DNA of 64,000 nucleotides from Candidatus Poribacteria bacterium (GTDB taxonomy: Bacteria; Poribacteria; WGA-4E; WGA-3G). Below the pieces are notes generated by a model, which saw only the letters and a list, made by a program, of their open reading frames with translations, was not told where the DNA came from and ran no database searches. Each line of letters opens with the position of its first letter. Position 1 is the stretch's first letter. The DNA is taken from contig RKRR01000123.1 of assembly GCA_007571305.1 (NCBI GenBank), positions 23,466-87,465 of the forward strand, read 5' to 3'. Shown piece after piece: positions 6,849 to 15,535 of this stretch. The translations under genes were made by a program, and so were the position numbers.

Positions 6849-8192
6849 TTACACTTCAGTTTTGCTGTCGATGACCGGCATTTTGATGTATAAACCTGTG
6901 ATCGCATTGCCTTCTGTGGCGGTAATTTCAAATTCAATACCGTTCTTATCAATGTAGGATTCGCCGACAGACGGAATACGGCCAAAGAGGCCAAGGACGT
7001 AGCCACCGATAGTGTCTACGTCATCTTCGCTGAGTTTTAGTTCAAATTGTTGGTTGAGTTCGCGGATGCTCATACGCCCGGAAGTTTCAAGTAACAACGG
7101 GGTTTCAGAGTGTCTGACAAGATCAGGTGGAGAATCGTTTTTATCATGTTCATCGACAATGTCTCCGACGACCTGTTCAAAGATGTCTTCGGTAGTGACA
7201 ATGCCTGAAACGCCGCCGTACTCATCTTGGAGGATCGCCATTTTGGTTTTTTCACGGGTGAGTTGTAGGAGCAATGCCCCAATTTTACGGGTCTCAAGGA
7301 CGAAGAAAGGTTCACGAATAAGGGAAGAATTCATGGCGGCATCTGAAATCTGGTCCCGTCTTTCGAGGAAAGCATCAATTGTGAGTGAATTCACAGTGGT
7401 GTGTCGCCAGAGTGCTAAATCTTTGACATAGAAGATGCCACAGATATTATCAATTTGCTCCTGATAGACCGGAATACGTGAAAACCCATGTTCCTTTGCT
7501 TGTTTTAATGTTTCTTGAATAGTGTTTGATGTTGGGACTGCGATGACTTCGGTCCGCGGCACCATAATCTCTTTTGCCTCGATGTCACGCAATTGGAGGA
7601 TGTTGCTCACAATTTCCCGTTCATCGGGTGGCAGTGCTTCTTCGTGGTAGGTATCGACAATATTTCTAAAGTCTGTCGCCGTGAGGTGCTCTGTAGGTGA
7701 AGGCTGTCCGCCAAATACTGGAACGAGGAAATCAATAATTCTGCGTAGTAAGGCACGTAACGGCGAGATGATAATGGAAAATATCCATAGCGGCGGTGCA
7801 GCGATTTTTGAAAAAAATTCCGCATGCTTAATCGCGTAAGTTTTCGGAGTCATCTCACCGAAAATCAGCATGAGGACGACACTGGCAGCTGTGGCTGTGG
7901 CAAACTGGATCACTTCTGTAGACTGCGGAAGTACCCGTTTGACAAGCCAGAGCATCAGAATCGCGAAGGAGACATTGACAAGGTTGTTACCAAGGAGGAC
8001 GGTGATAAACAGTCTGCGGGGGTTATCAACAAAGTTGACAATTGCAGACGTGCTGCCCTTTTCAAGCCGGAGCTTTTCAATTTGGACGCGGGTGAGTGCG
8101 CATAAAGCCGTCTCGGAGCCAGAGAAAAAGCCTGAGAGGACGAGTAACCCTGGTAAACCGATCAGATAGGGGAGTAGTGGAACAACTTCCAT
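6849..8192 (-). CDS. CorC/HlyC-family membrane protein, paralogue
   Basis: 447 residues with the same architecture as its neighbour: DUF21 region with FFSGSETALCALTRVQIEKL, about four membrane helices, CBS pair (VPRTEVIAVPTS; FSRIPVYQEQIDNICGIFYVKDL; ILQDEYGGVSGIVTTEDIFEQVVGDI) and a CorC_HlyC domain with DVDTIGGYVLGLFGRIP. It is transcribed first of the pair. Two adjacent CorC-like genes are common in bacteria and usually reflect an old duplication. ATG start at 8192; the upstream region holds a MITE element and no clear promoter in this direction. Confidence 0.9.
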   Translation of the reverse strand: MEVVPLLPYLIGLPGLLVLSGFFSGSETALCALTRVQIEKLRLEKGSTSAIVNFVDNPRRLFITVLLGNNLVNVSFAILMLWLVKRVLPQSTEVIQFATATAASVVLMLIFGEMTPKTYAIKHAEFFSKIAAPPLWIFSIIISPLRALLRRIIDFLVPVFGGQPSPTEHLTATDFRNIVDTYHEEALPPDEREIVSNILQLRDIEAKEIMVPRTEVIAVPTSNTIQETLKQAKEHGFSRIPVYQEQIDNICGIFYVKDLALWRHTTVNSLTIDAFLERRDQISDAAMNSSLIREPFFVLETRKIGALLLQLTREKTKMAILQDEYGGVSGIVTTEDIFEQVVGDIVDEHDKNDSPPDLVRHSETPLLLETSGRMSIRELNQQFELKLSEDDVDTIGGYVLGLFGRIPSVGESYIDKNGIEFEITATEGNAITGLYIKMPVIDSKTEV

Positions 8193-8293
8193 TCTTTTTT
8201 TAAGACAATTTTTCGACAGAATTACAAACCGAAAATTGCTATTAAGTGCACTGAATCACGGTAATTTGTAATATAGGCTTCCTTACCTATTTT

Positions 8294-8453
8294 AATCCAA
8301 GTTGCTACGGACAAGTTTTTAGGCATATAGATGCCATTTTTCAGCGAAAAACCTTCAGTCCTTAGATGTTTTTGTAGCATAGGAAACTGTTGGTTTCCTG
8401 TGAACATTTATGCACAATCTAACAGGTTATGCTACAAACTGGCAACTTGGGTT
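8294..8453. mobile_element. MITE-like element, family 1 copy 1 (about 160 bp)
   Basis: It begins AATCCAAGTTGC and ends GCAACTTGGGTT, inverted termini, and is almost identical along its length to 18912-19068. Internal features are TTTTTGTAGCATAGGAAAC and TTATGCAC...TAACAGGTTATGCTACAAAC, which can pair through GTAGCATA/TATGCTAC. It encodes no transposase; a 61-codon frame across it is accidental. Flanking bases (ATTT on both sides) give only a weak target duplication. Confidence 0.8.
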
Positions 8454-8469
8454 ATTTAAAAATAACATA

Positions 8470-8499
8470 TTGACAAAAAGATCGCAAGAAAAATATTAC
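8470..8499 (+). promoter_or_regulatory. Predicted sigma-70 promoter for the KDPG aldolase gene
   Basis: TTGACA at 8470-8475 and TATTAC at 8494-8499 with an 18-bp spacer, about 80 bp before the ATG at 8578 and just outside the MITE element. The -35 is perfect, the -10 is a fair match. Confidence 0.55.
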
Positions 8500-8577
8500 C
8501 TTTGTAGATGTTATTTGCAAGCCAATATTAAGAAATACCTTTAACCTCAAACAAATAGTGCGGATTTTGAGGGGACC

Positions 8578-9237
8578 ATGACAAAGTTAGAACAGATGCA
8601 ACAGATCGAAGCATGTGGTATTGTCGCTATCATCCGTGCCAATAGTGCGGATGAATTGATTGAAACAGCAGCGGCGATTCATGCAGGTGGTGTTAACGTA
8701 ATTGAAGTGACGATGACAACACCGAATGCGTTACAAGTAATTAACGACGTTTCGTCGACTTATGGAGATAGAGTTCTCGTAGGTGCCGGATCGGTATTAG
8801 ATGCAGAAACAGCACGCGCCGTGATATTATCAGGTGCTAATTTTATCGTAAGCCCTGTTACGAAACCAGATGTGATCGAGATTTGTAACCGCTACGGTAA
8901 GGTTGTTATCCCGGGTGCATTTACGCCAACAGAAATCTTGATGGCGTGGGAGACAGGGGCGGACTATGTGAAGGTATTCCCATCAAGTGGTGTCGGTGCC
9001 GACTATATAAAGGATGTGAAAGCTCCGTTGCCACAGATCCCGCTGGTTCCAACAGGTGGCATCAATGCAGAAAACGCCGCTGATTTTATCATAGCTGGCG
9101 CAACCGCTTTGGGAGTCGGAAGTGCCCTCGTTAACAATCAACTCATTGCAACTGGCGAATTCGCAATTCTCACTGAGAGAGCTGAGAGACTGGTCAAGGA
9201 GGTACAACGCGCTCGTTCAGGCTCTAATTCAGTTTAG
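8578..9237 (+). CDS. eda: 2-dehydro-3-deoxy-phosphogluconate / 4-hydroxy-2-oxoglutarate aldolase
   Basis: 219 residues, the usual size for class I KDPG/KHG aldolases. They split 2-keto-3-deoxy-6-phosphogluconate to pyruvate and glyceraldehyde-3-phosphate in the Entner-Doudoroff and uronate pathways. Visible landmarks are IIRANSADELIETA, catalytic Glu in VIEVTMTTPNAL (residue about 42), VGAGSVLDAETA, FIVSPVTKPDV, and the Schiff-base Lys in DYVKVFPSS (about residue 130), then PTGGINAENAADFI. Cytoplasmic trimer by family knowledge. GAGGGGACC precedes the ATG closely. Sugar-acid catabolic genes follow (HpcH aldolase, iolC, iolD). Confidence 0.92.
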   Translation: MTKLEQMQQIEACGIVAIIRANSADELIETAAAIHAGGVNVIEVTMTTPNALQVINDVSSTYGDRVLVGAGSVLDAETARAVILSGANFIVSPVTKPDVIEICNRYGKVVIPGAFTPTEILMAWETGADYVKVFPSSGVGADYIKDVKAPLPQIPLVPTGGINAENAADFIIAGATALGVGSALVNNQLIATGEFAILTERAERLVKEVQRARSGSNSV

Positions 9238-9261
9238 AATTGTTAAAAATGTATTTTTATG

Positions 9262-9290
9262 TTGACAATTAATCTTAATTCTGTTAAGTT
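9262..9290 (+). promoter_or_regulatory. Possible sigma-70 promoter for the kinase operon
   Basis: TTGACA at 9262-9267 is followed after 17 bp by TAAGTT at 9285-9290, a weak -10. It lies between the aldolase stop and the kinase start. Confidence 0.4.
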
Positions 9291-9331
9291 TGCTATGAAG
9301 ACCTATACCCTGTCTCCTCTGAGTGCCACTT

Positions 9332-11266
9332 ATGCAGATTGATCAACTCATCTTAGGGAAATATAGATTGCTTGAGTTTCTCAATTCAGGGGGATTCTCC
9401 TCGGTTTTTCGCGCCCGCGAAGAAATGACAAATCGAATTGTCGCGATTAAAGCCTTAGCGAAAACCGCCTATCCTGCCAGCAGAATAAAGTTTTTGCTGA
9501 CCGAATTTCAAGCAATGTCAAAGATTTGGGGACATCCAAATATTGTCTCCATTCATACCGTCGAACCCGGCGAAGATGACTATGCCGCGTGGATAGTGAT
9601 GGAATATGTCGAGGGCAAGAGTCTTCACGATCTCATGCAGGAAGGGGCACTTAGCCTAACAGATACTCTCAATATTGGTTTAGACATTTGTCGTGGACTA
9701 AAAAAAGCGCATGCTCACAAGATCATGCATCGCGATATCAAACCGCAAAATATCTTGCTCACAGCCGAAAAAGTGGCAAAAGTCGCAGACTTTAGTATCG
9801 CTCGCATATTTGGTGAAACCACCGAGTTTGCTGAAACCATGGCTGGCACTCAACGTTACATGGCACCCGAACAACACTACGGTGCTTATGACTATCGTGC
9901 AGATCTTTATTCCACAGCACTCATCTTGTATCAGGCTGTAACCGGGCGATTCCCATTTTCAGGTGAAAACAGAGAAATTAATAAAAAGAAAGCCGCTGGA
10001 GCAATAGAAGAGATTCATAGGTGTCCTGAAGCACTCCGCAATTTCCTACAAAAAGCACTCCATCGACAACTCTCAGAACGCCACCAGAGTGCTGATGAGA
10101 TGTACGAGGAACTGGATCGGATTTGCCAAGATGAGTATGTTAAACAGGCTTCCCAACTTATTGATGCGAGCGTTAAGTCCGGTAATCCGGGATTAGCGGA
10201 AGCCCTTGAACGATACCGTAAAACGTTCCGCCTCTCGCTTGCAGACGCTGAACGGATGAATCAAAATCTCTTTTTGCAACGACGGCAGAAAGAGGAAAAT
10301 AGTAGGCGCGAGAAATTGGTAACTGAAGTCCAAAAACACTATACACTCGCCACACGTTACATTGAGAACCAAGATTTTCGAAGCGTCCTATCAGAACTCC
10401 ACAAGGCAAGTTGTCTCTATATTGACGATCAGGATTTAAACAAAACTATAGACAATTTATTTCAAGAACTCAACGCCGCGAACCTGGTCTTTCCAGCAAA
10501 CCTGACGGTTGAGGAAATTGTTGCACTCATTCAGAAATTACCTGAGAATGAAGGTGCTGTCCTTCGTACATGGCTTGAGCATCAAATGCAAGCACCAGAA
10601 GAAATAACAGATATACCCCCCATACAACCTCGCGTTCGGGCAACCGGCAGTTATCGACTCGTGATTGAGGAATCTTCACCGGAATTCCTACTCGATCAGA
10701 TTCACAGCGACATCCAATATCCACATGAAGTAGAAGCATTCCGTATCTTCCGGCAAATTTATATCTATGAACAACAAGGGCGGACCCAGCAGTGCCACAT
10801 ACTTTATAGGAAACTCGGTAGATTTTATCAAAAACAGGCTAACAACTTTGTCAAGAAAGACGATTTAGAACTCGTAGCCAACTGTTATACGCGCGCTCGC
10901 TTCGCTTACACAATCGCGGAGAAGCCTCGTCTCGCCAAGAAAAACGCCCAAAAAGGTGGGACTTATTACACTCGCTTGGCGCGTCAACTCGAACTCCAAC
11001 GTTCATGGGAAGAAGCCGGAAAATCTTATATCCTCGCTGCTTACAACTACGGCTACGCAAATTTGCTATCGCTCGTTGAAGAATGCCATAGAATGGCAAC
11101 CGTCTGTTATTTTAACGTCGCTGAGAGTGCTCATCTCAATAAGGAATTGCAAACCGCTTATGACTATTACACGTTAATCTTGGCAATTGGTGAAAAAATG
11201 TCTACACCGACCAAAATGGTAAGCGAAGCTCAAAAATTAATATCGGATATCCCGGTCGAAAGTTAA
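9332..11266 (+). CDS. Serine/threonine protein kinase with helical repeat C-terminus
   Basis: About 644 residues. The Hanks-type kinase domain spans roughly residues 8-270: glycine loop LNSGGFSSVF, Lys of VAIKAL, catalytic loop HRDIKPQNIL, and APEQHYGAYDYRADLYS. The metal-binding motif reads DFS instead of DFG: Asp is kept, Gly is not. No transmembrane segment or PASTA repeat follows; instead about 370 residues of charged helices, with a TPR-like end (YYTRLARQLELQRSWEEAGKSYILAAYNY). The protein is therefore cytosolic. A GTG at 9323 is an alternative start. The HpcH-type aldolase gene begins 13 bp after its stop, so the two are co-transcribed. Substrates cannot be told from sequence. Confidence 0.9.
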   Translation: MQIDQLILGKYRLLEFLNSGGFSSVFRAREEMTNRIVAIKALAKTAYPASRIKFLLTEFQAMSKIWGHPNIVSIHTVEPGEDDYAAWIVMEYVEGKSLHDLMQEGALSLTDTLNIGLDICRGLKKAHAHKIMHRDIKPQNILLTAEKVAKVADFSIARIFGETTEFAETMAGTQRYMAPEQHYGAYDYRADLYSTALILYQAVTGRFPFSGENREINKKKAAGAIEEIHRCPEALRNFLQKALHRQLSERHQSADEMYEELDRICQDEYVKQASQLIDASVKSGNPGLAEALERYRKTFRLSLADAERMNQNLFLQRRQKEENSRREKLVTEVQKHYTLATRYIENQDFRSVLSELHKASCLYIDDQDLNKTIDNLFQELNAANLVFPANLTVEEIVALIQKLPENEGAVLRTWLEHQMQAPEEITDIPPIQPRVRATGSYRLVIEESSPEFLLDQIHSDIQYPHEVEAFRIFRQIYIYEQQGRTQQCHILYRKLGRFYQKQANNFVKKDDLELVANCYTRARFAYTIAEKPRLAKKNAQKGGTYYTRLARQLELQRSWEEAGKSYILAAYNYGYANLLSLVEECHRMATVCYFNVAESAHLNKELQTAYDYYTLILAIGEKMSTPTKMVSEAQKLISDIPVES

Positions 11267-11279
11267 AGGAACTATATCG

Positions 11280-12068
11280 GTGAAAGCAGCTTTGAAGCGC
11301 GGAGAAGTGCTTGTCGGAACATTTGTCCTTGAATTCGCTGGCTCCGCGATTGCAACACTTCTCGCAAGTGCCGGGGCAGACTTTGTTATCGCAGACTTGG
11401 AGCACAGCTCCTTCTCCATAGAAACTATTGGACGGACAATTCGGAACGCACGTGGTTCCAATCTTCCCTGTATTGTTCGTGTCCCCACGCTTGAACGCCA
11501 TTTTGTCTCTAGGGTCCTTGACGCTGGTGCCACCGGTGTCATGATTCCTCGGGTCGAGTCCGGTGAAGACATTGAAAAAATTAAAAAATGGACAAAATAC
11601 GCGCCCGAAGGCGATCGAGGTGTTGCTTTTGGCATTGGACATACCGATTATGGGGACTTCACAAAACTCAATACCGGGGAATATATCCACAACGCAAATC
11701 AGGAAATCCTCACTATCGGACAAATTGAAACCATCCAAGCCGTTGAAAACCTAAATGCAATCCTTGATGCCGGCGAGTTAGATGTTGTGTTTATTGGTCC
11801 CTACGACCTATCTACCTCTATGGGTATCTCTGGTGAATTTAACCATCCACGACTTTTAGAATCCATAAAAAATATTATCAGCGTTACACAGACACATAAT
11901 ATTCCTTTAGGCTGTTATGTCAACGACTTTGAGAGCGGTGAACAGTGGTTAAATCTCGGTGTTCAACTGATTGCATGCGGAAATGATGCTTTTCTCTTAA
12001 CTCGTAAATTTGCTGAGGAGCATCAAAAATTCAAAGATGCGATAAAGGCTTCAAACGCTCATCAGTGA
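11280..12068 (+). CDS. HpcH/HpaI-family aldolase
   Basis: 262 residues. Class II, metal-dependent pyruvate aldolases of this family split 4-hydroxy-2-oxo acids. Motifs are GTFVLEFAGSAIATLLASAGADFVIADLEHSSFS, with the conserved Glu/His pair, VMIPRVESGEDI with the metal-ligand Glu, FIGPYDLSTSMG with the Asp, and QIETIQAVENL. GTG start, AAAGGA 8-9 bases upstream. It sits between the kinase and iolC. An aldolase beside iolC/iolD could take the product of IolC in place of the usual class II fructose-bisphosphate-type IolJ, but that is inference; 2-keto-3-deoxy sugar-acid cleavage is equally possible. Confidence 0.88.
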   Translation: MKAALKRGEVLVGTFVLEFAGSAIATLLASAGADFVIADLEHSSFSIETIGRTIRNARGSNLPCIVRVPTLERHFVSRVLDAGATGVMIPRVESGEDIEKIKKWTKYAPEGDRGVAFGIGHTDYGDFTKLNTGEYIHNANQEILTIGQIETIQAVENLNAILDAGELDVVFIGPYDLSTSMGISGEFNHPRLLESIKNIISVTQTHNIPLGCYVNDFESGEQWLNLGVQLIACGNDAFLLTRKFAEEHQKFKDAIKASNAHQ

Positions 12069-12120
12069 AGAATTACCAATCTTTAATGTTTTTGAATAAG
12101 GCACGCGCTGCGAAAAGAAA

Positions 12121-13128
12121 ATGGAAACTTACGATATTCTCTCAATTGGACGAAGTTCTTTAGACCTCTACGCGAACGACATCGGTGCTGAATTTCCAGA
12201 TATTAAAAGTTTTGGTGCCTTTGTTGGCGGATGTCCTACGAATATCAGCGTTGGTGTCCAGCGGCTTGGGCTTCAAGCAGCACTCCTCACCGCCGTCGGT
12301 GAGGATCCGGTTGGAGAATTTCTACTCAAGTTTTTGGAGAGTGAGGGCATTGAAACCCAATTTATTCCTCAAAAATCAGGGTATAGAACAAGTGCCGTCG
12401 TACTCGGTATTGAACCCCCAGATCGGTTTCCGCTCATCTACTACCGCGATAACTGTGCAGATATTGAACTCACTATTGACGATGTTCTCGCCGCGCCGAT
12501 TGCTGAAAGTCGAGCAGTGCTGATATCTGGGACTGGGTTGAGTAAAGAGCCGAGTCGCAGCGCAACACTCTACGCTGCAGAACACGCACACGCCCTCGGT
12601 AAACATGTCTTTTTGGACCTTGATTTCCGGGCAGATCAGTGGCATGATCCAAGAGCATTTGGTGTTGTCATACGATCGGCTTTGCGTTATATTGATGTTG
12701 CTATCGGGACAGAGGAAGAGATCAAAGCAGCAACGCTTACGAGTCTTTCACAAATCACAATTGAACACTCTCAAATCTCGAATCCTACGATTGAAGGCGA
12801 TATGCCACTTGCCATTGAGACACTTTTAAGTGCCGGTCCAGATGCTCTGATAGTCAAGCGCGGCATTGAAGGTGCAGAGGTTCACTTAACGGATGGAGAA
12901 ATCGTTCACGCGAAACCCTTCCCTGTCGAAGTCTACAATACGCTCGGTGCTGGTGATGCTTTCGCAAGTGGTTTTATTTACGGTCATCTCAGGGGTTGGG
13001 GTTGGGAAAGGTCTGCCTGTCTCGGCAATGCCACGGGTGCAATTGTTGTAACACGGCATGGTTGTGCTAACTTTATGCCAACAATGCCCGAAGTTGATGA
13101 ATTTGTCGCGGAACGCGGCGGATGGTGA
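12121..13128 (+). CDS. iolC: 5-dehydro-2-deoxygluconokinase (PfkB family)
   Basis: 335 residues. The N-terminus is diagnostic of IolC: SIGRSSLDLYANDIGAEF, FVGGCPTNISVGVQRLGL, and IEPPDRFPLIYYRDNCAD. The PfkB ATP-site signature appears as YNTLGAGDAFASGF near residue 275, with the catalytic Asp in GAGDA. The enzyme phosphorylates 5-dehydro-2-deoxygluconate in myo-inositol catabolism. It is followed 62 bp later by iolD, the preceding step of the same pathway. iolB, iolE, iolG and iolA are not in the window. Confidence 0.92.
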   Translation: METYDILSIGRSSLDLYANDIGAEFPDIKSFGAFVGGCPTNISVGVQRLGLQAALLTAVGEDPVGEFLLKFLESEGIETQFIPQKSGYRTSAVVLGIEPPDRFPLIYYRDNCADIELTIDDVLAAPIAESRAVLISGTGLSKEPSRSATLYAAEHAHALGKHVFLDLDFRADQWHDPRAFGVVIRSALRYIDVAIGTEEEIKAATLTSLSQITIEHSQISNPTIEGDMPLAIETLLSAGPDALIVKRGIEGAEVHLTDGEIVHAKPFPVEVYNTLGAGDAFASGFIYGHLRGWGWERSACLGNATGAIVVTRHGCANFMPTMPEVDEFVAERGGW

Positions 13129-13190
13129 ACATATTTTGATGGTCCCGTACCAAGATTATATGCTACTTTACTGAAGGAGGAGTAGTCTTC

Positions 13191-15056
13191 ATGAAAACAC
13201 AGAAACTCACGATGGGACAAGCCATCGTCCAATTTCTTCGACAACAGTATGTTGAACGAGATGGGAACGAAACCCAATTCTTTGCCGGTATGTTCGGAAT
13301 CTTTGGACACGGAAACGTTGCTGGTATCGGACAGGCGTTGCATCAGTATTCTGATTCCTTTCGTTTCTACCAGACGCGGAACGAACAATCCATGGTGCAC
13401 ACCGCCGCGGCTTTTGCCAAAATGAGCAATCGCCTACGAACTTTTGCTTGCACGACATCCATTGGACCGGGGGCAACGAACATGGTTACAGGTGCTGCAG
13501 GAGCGACAATTAATCGATTGCCGGTCCTCTTACTACCGGGAGACATTTTTTCCACACGCTTAGTCGCCCCAGTTTTACAACAGTTGGAATCCTCCAACTC
13601 ACAAGATTATTCAGTGAACGATTGTTTCAAGCCGATTTCACGTTATTGGGATCGGATTAACCGTCCAGAACAGATAATTACCGCCTTGCCAGAGGCAATG
13701 CGGGTGCTGACATCGCAGGCTGATACGGGGACAGTAACCTTAGCACTTCCACAAGACGTTCAGGCTGAGGCGTATGATTATCCTGCCCAACTTTTTGAGA
13801 AACGTGTTTATACCATATCTCGTCCTCGTGCCGATGCAAGTCTGCTTAATCGAGCAGCTGCGTGGATTCGTGAGAGTAAATCCCCTTTGATTATTGCCGG
13901 TGGTGGTGTTATCTATGGCGAAGCCACAGCACAACTCGCTCAATTTGCAGAGCAGACCGGTATTCCTGTCGGTGAAACTTTCGCAGGAAAAGGTTCGCTC
14001 CCCTACAATCATCCGCAGAATCTGGGAGCAATAGGCGCGACTGGAACGCCAGGGGCGAATATCATCGCACGAGAGGCAGATTTGGTGATTGCAATCGGCA
14101 CACGTTTGAGTGATTTCACGACTGCCTCCAAGACTGCTTTCCAAAACTCCAACGTTCGTTTTATCAACATTAATGTCGCTGAGTTCGATGCCTTTAAACA
14201 TGCCGCCTTACCGCTCGTCGCAGATGCGCGCGTTACACTTGAAGAACTCGCTACTGCCGTAGGGAATTATCATGTCGATGCCGCCTATGCCACGCAAATC
14301 AATAACTATCGCGCCGAATGGGAGGAAGAAGTAGATCGGCTTTACCACCTTGGGAACGTTCCTTTACCGAGTCAAAGTGAGGTCATCGGTGTGGTTAACG
14401 AATTTTCGCGTCCTGAAGATGTCATGGTCTGTGCGGCGGGAAGCCTGCCGGGAGACTTGCACAAGTTATGGCGAACCCGGAATCCGAAACAGTACCATTT
14501 AGAATACGGATACTCGTGTATGGGCTACGAAATCGCTGGTGGATTGGGCATCAAAATGGCGGATCCGAACCGTGATGTCTATGTTATGGTAGGTGATGGT
14601 TCATACTTAATGCTGGCACAGGAAATCATCACATCAATTCAGGAGGGTTTTAAACTCATTATCGTGCTTGTGAATAATGAGGGACATAGCAGTATCGGTG
14701 GATTGTCTCGGGCAACCGGTGCGCAAGGTTTCGCTACCCGCTTTCGTTATCGCGACGAAAAAACGGGTGAACTTGAAGGTGACTTTCTACCGGTGGACCT
14801 CGCAGCGAATGCCGCCAGTCTTGGGGCCAAGGTTATTGAAGCGACGACCGTGCAAAGCCTAAAAGCCGCCCTGCATGAGGCACGCGAATCTGAGCACACA
14901 ACCGTTGTAAAGATTGATGTGGACTACTACCAAGGGGTTCCGCGCTATGAATCGTGGTGGGATGTTCCTATCGCGCAAGTCTCCGAAGTAGACACAGCGC
15001 AAGAGGCATACAAAGAATACGAATTAGATAAGCGAAAGGAACGTTATTTCCTATAG
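13191..15056 (+). CDS. iolD: 3D-(3,5/4)-trihydroxycyclohexane-1,2-dione acylhydrolase
   Basis: 621 residues, the length of IolD, a thiamine-diphosphate enzyme that opens the ring of trihydroxycyclohexane-dione. N-terminal Pyr domain with GMFGIFGHGNVAGIGQAL and YQTRNEQSMVHTAAAFAK, including the ThDP-activating Glu; central domain IAGGGVIYGEA; C-terminal PP domain with GDGSYLM...NNEGHSSIGG near residue 470-500 for Mg-diphosphate. AGGAGG lies about 8 bases before the ATG. It is directly after iolC and 32 bp before a small CxxC protein. Confidence 0.93.
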   Translation: MKTQKLTMGQAIVQFLRQQYVERDGNETQFFAGMFGIFGHGNVAGIGQALHQYSDSFRFYQTRNEQSMVHTAAAFAKMSNRLRTFACTTSIGPGATNMVTGAAGATINRLPVLLLPGDIFSTRLVAPVLQQLESSNSQDYSVNDCFKPISRYWDRINRPEQIITALPEAMRVLTSQADTGTVTLALPQDVQAEAYDYPAQLFEKRVYTISRPRADASLLNRAAAWIRESKSPLIIAGGGVIYGEATAQLAQFAEQTGIPVGETFAGKGSLPYNHPQNLGAIGATGTPGANIIAREADLVIAIGTRLSDFTTASKTAFQNSNVRFININVAEFDAFKHAALPLVADARVTLEELATAVGNYHVDAAYATQINNYRAEWEEEVDRLYHLGNVPLPSQSEVIGVVNEFSRPEDVMVCAAGSLPGDLHKLWRTRNPKQYHLEYGYSCMGYEIAGGLGIKMADPNRDVYVMVGDGSYLMLAQEIITSIQEGFKLIIVLVNNEGHSSIGGLSRATGAQGFATRFRYRDEKTGELEGDFLPVDLAANAASLGAKVIEATTVQSLKAALHEARESEHTTVVKIDVDYYQGVPRYESWWDVPIAQVSEVDTAQEAYKEYELDKRKERYFL

Positions 15057-15088
15057 TCATCTATATGGATGCGAACGAGAGGAAAGTT

Positions 15089-15328
15089 ATGAAAGCATCA
15101 GAACTTTTAGCAAAAGTCAAATCAGGGGAGGCTATTCCTTGCTGTTCCTGTGATGAAGAGATTCCAGCCGCTGACATTTTGGGGTTTGTTTTTAAGTTGG
15201 GAACACTCGCGCCGCGCATGGAAAACGCAAATGTCGGTGATATTACCTGCGTTAAATGCCAAACTGCAGACCCAGATATTAATATTGAGCCGCGCGGGCC
15301 GGATGTCAAATTCGTTCGTGGCAACTAA
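15089..15328 (+). CDS. Small protein with two CxxC-type pairs, function unknown
   Basis: 79 residues from the ATG at 15089, which has a good Shine-Dalgarno (GAGAGGAAAG) in front; an in-frame ATG at 15065 has none. The sequence contains PCCSCDEE near residue 20 and CVKCQ near residue 55, which could form a zinc site or rubredoxin-like knuckle pair. No signal peptide. Its place 32 bp after iolD suggests co-transcription with the inositol genes. I do not recognise the family. Confidence 0.65.
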   Translation: MKASELLAKVKSGEAIPCCSCDEEIPAADILGFVFKLGTLAPRMENANVGDITCVKCQTADPDINIEPRGPDVKFVRGN

Positions 15329-15535
15329 CTTACGAGAATGTAACAGACCTGAGCGAAAGGAAAATTTGTGACTTTCCCTTTTTGTGCTGTACTCCTAAAC
15401 CAGTTTGGGAGGAGGTGCTGCGAAGTATATTATCTGGTGTGTTTGCCATTTTCCGTTTGCACAGGGGAATAGGTAGACCAGATTAATAAATTACAATACA
15501 CTTATGAAAATTTACGCTTCCGATTGGAGGTATTC

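Noticed and set aside
8222..8407. 61-codon minus-strand frame before the CorC pair
   Set aside because: Mostly made of the MITE element; similar noise would arise from copy 2.
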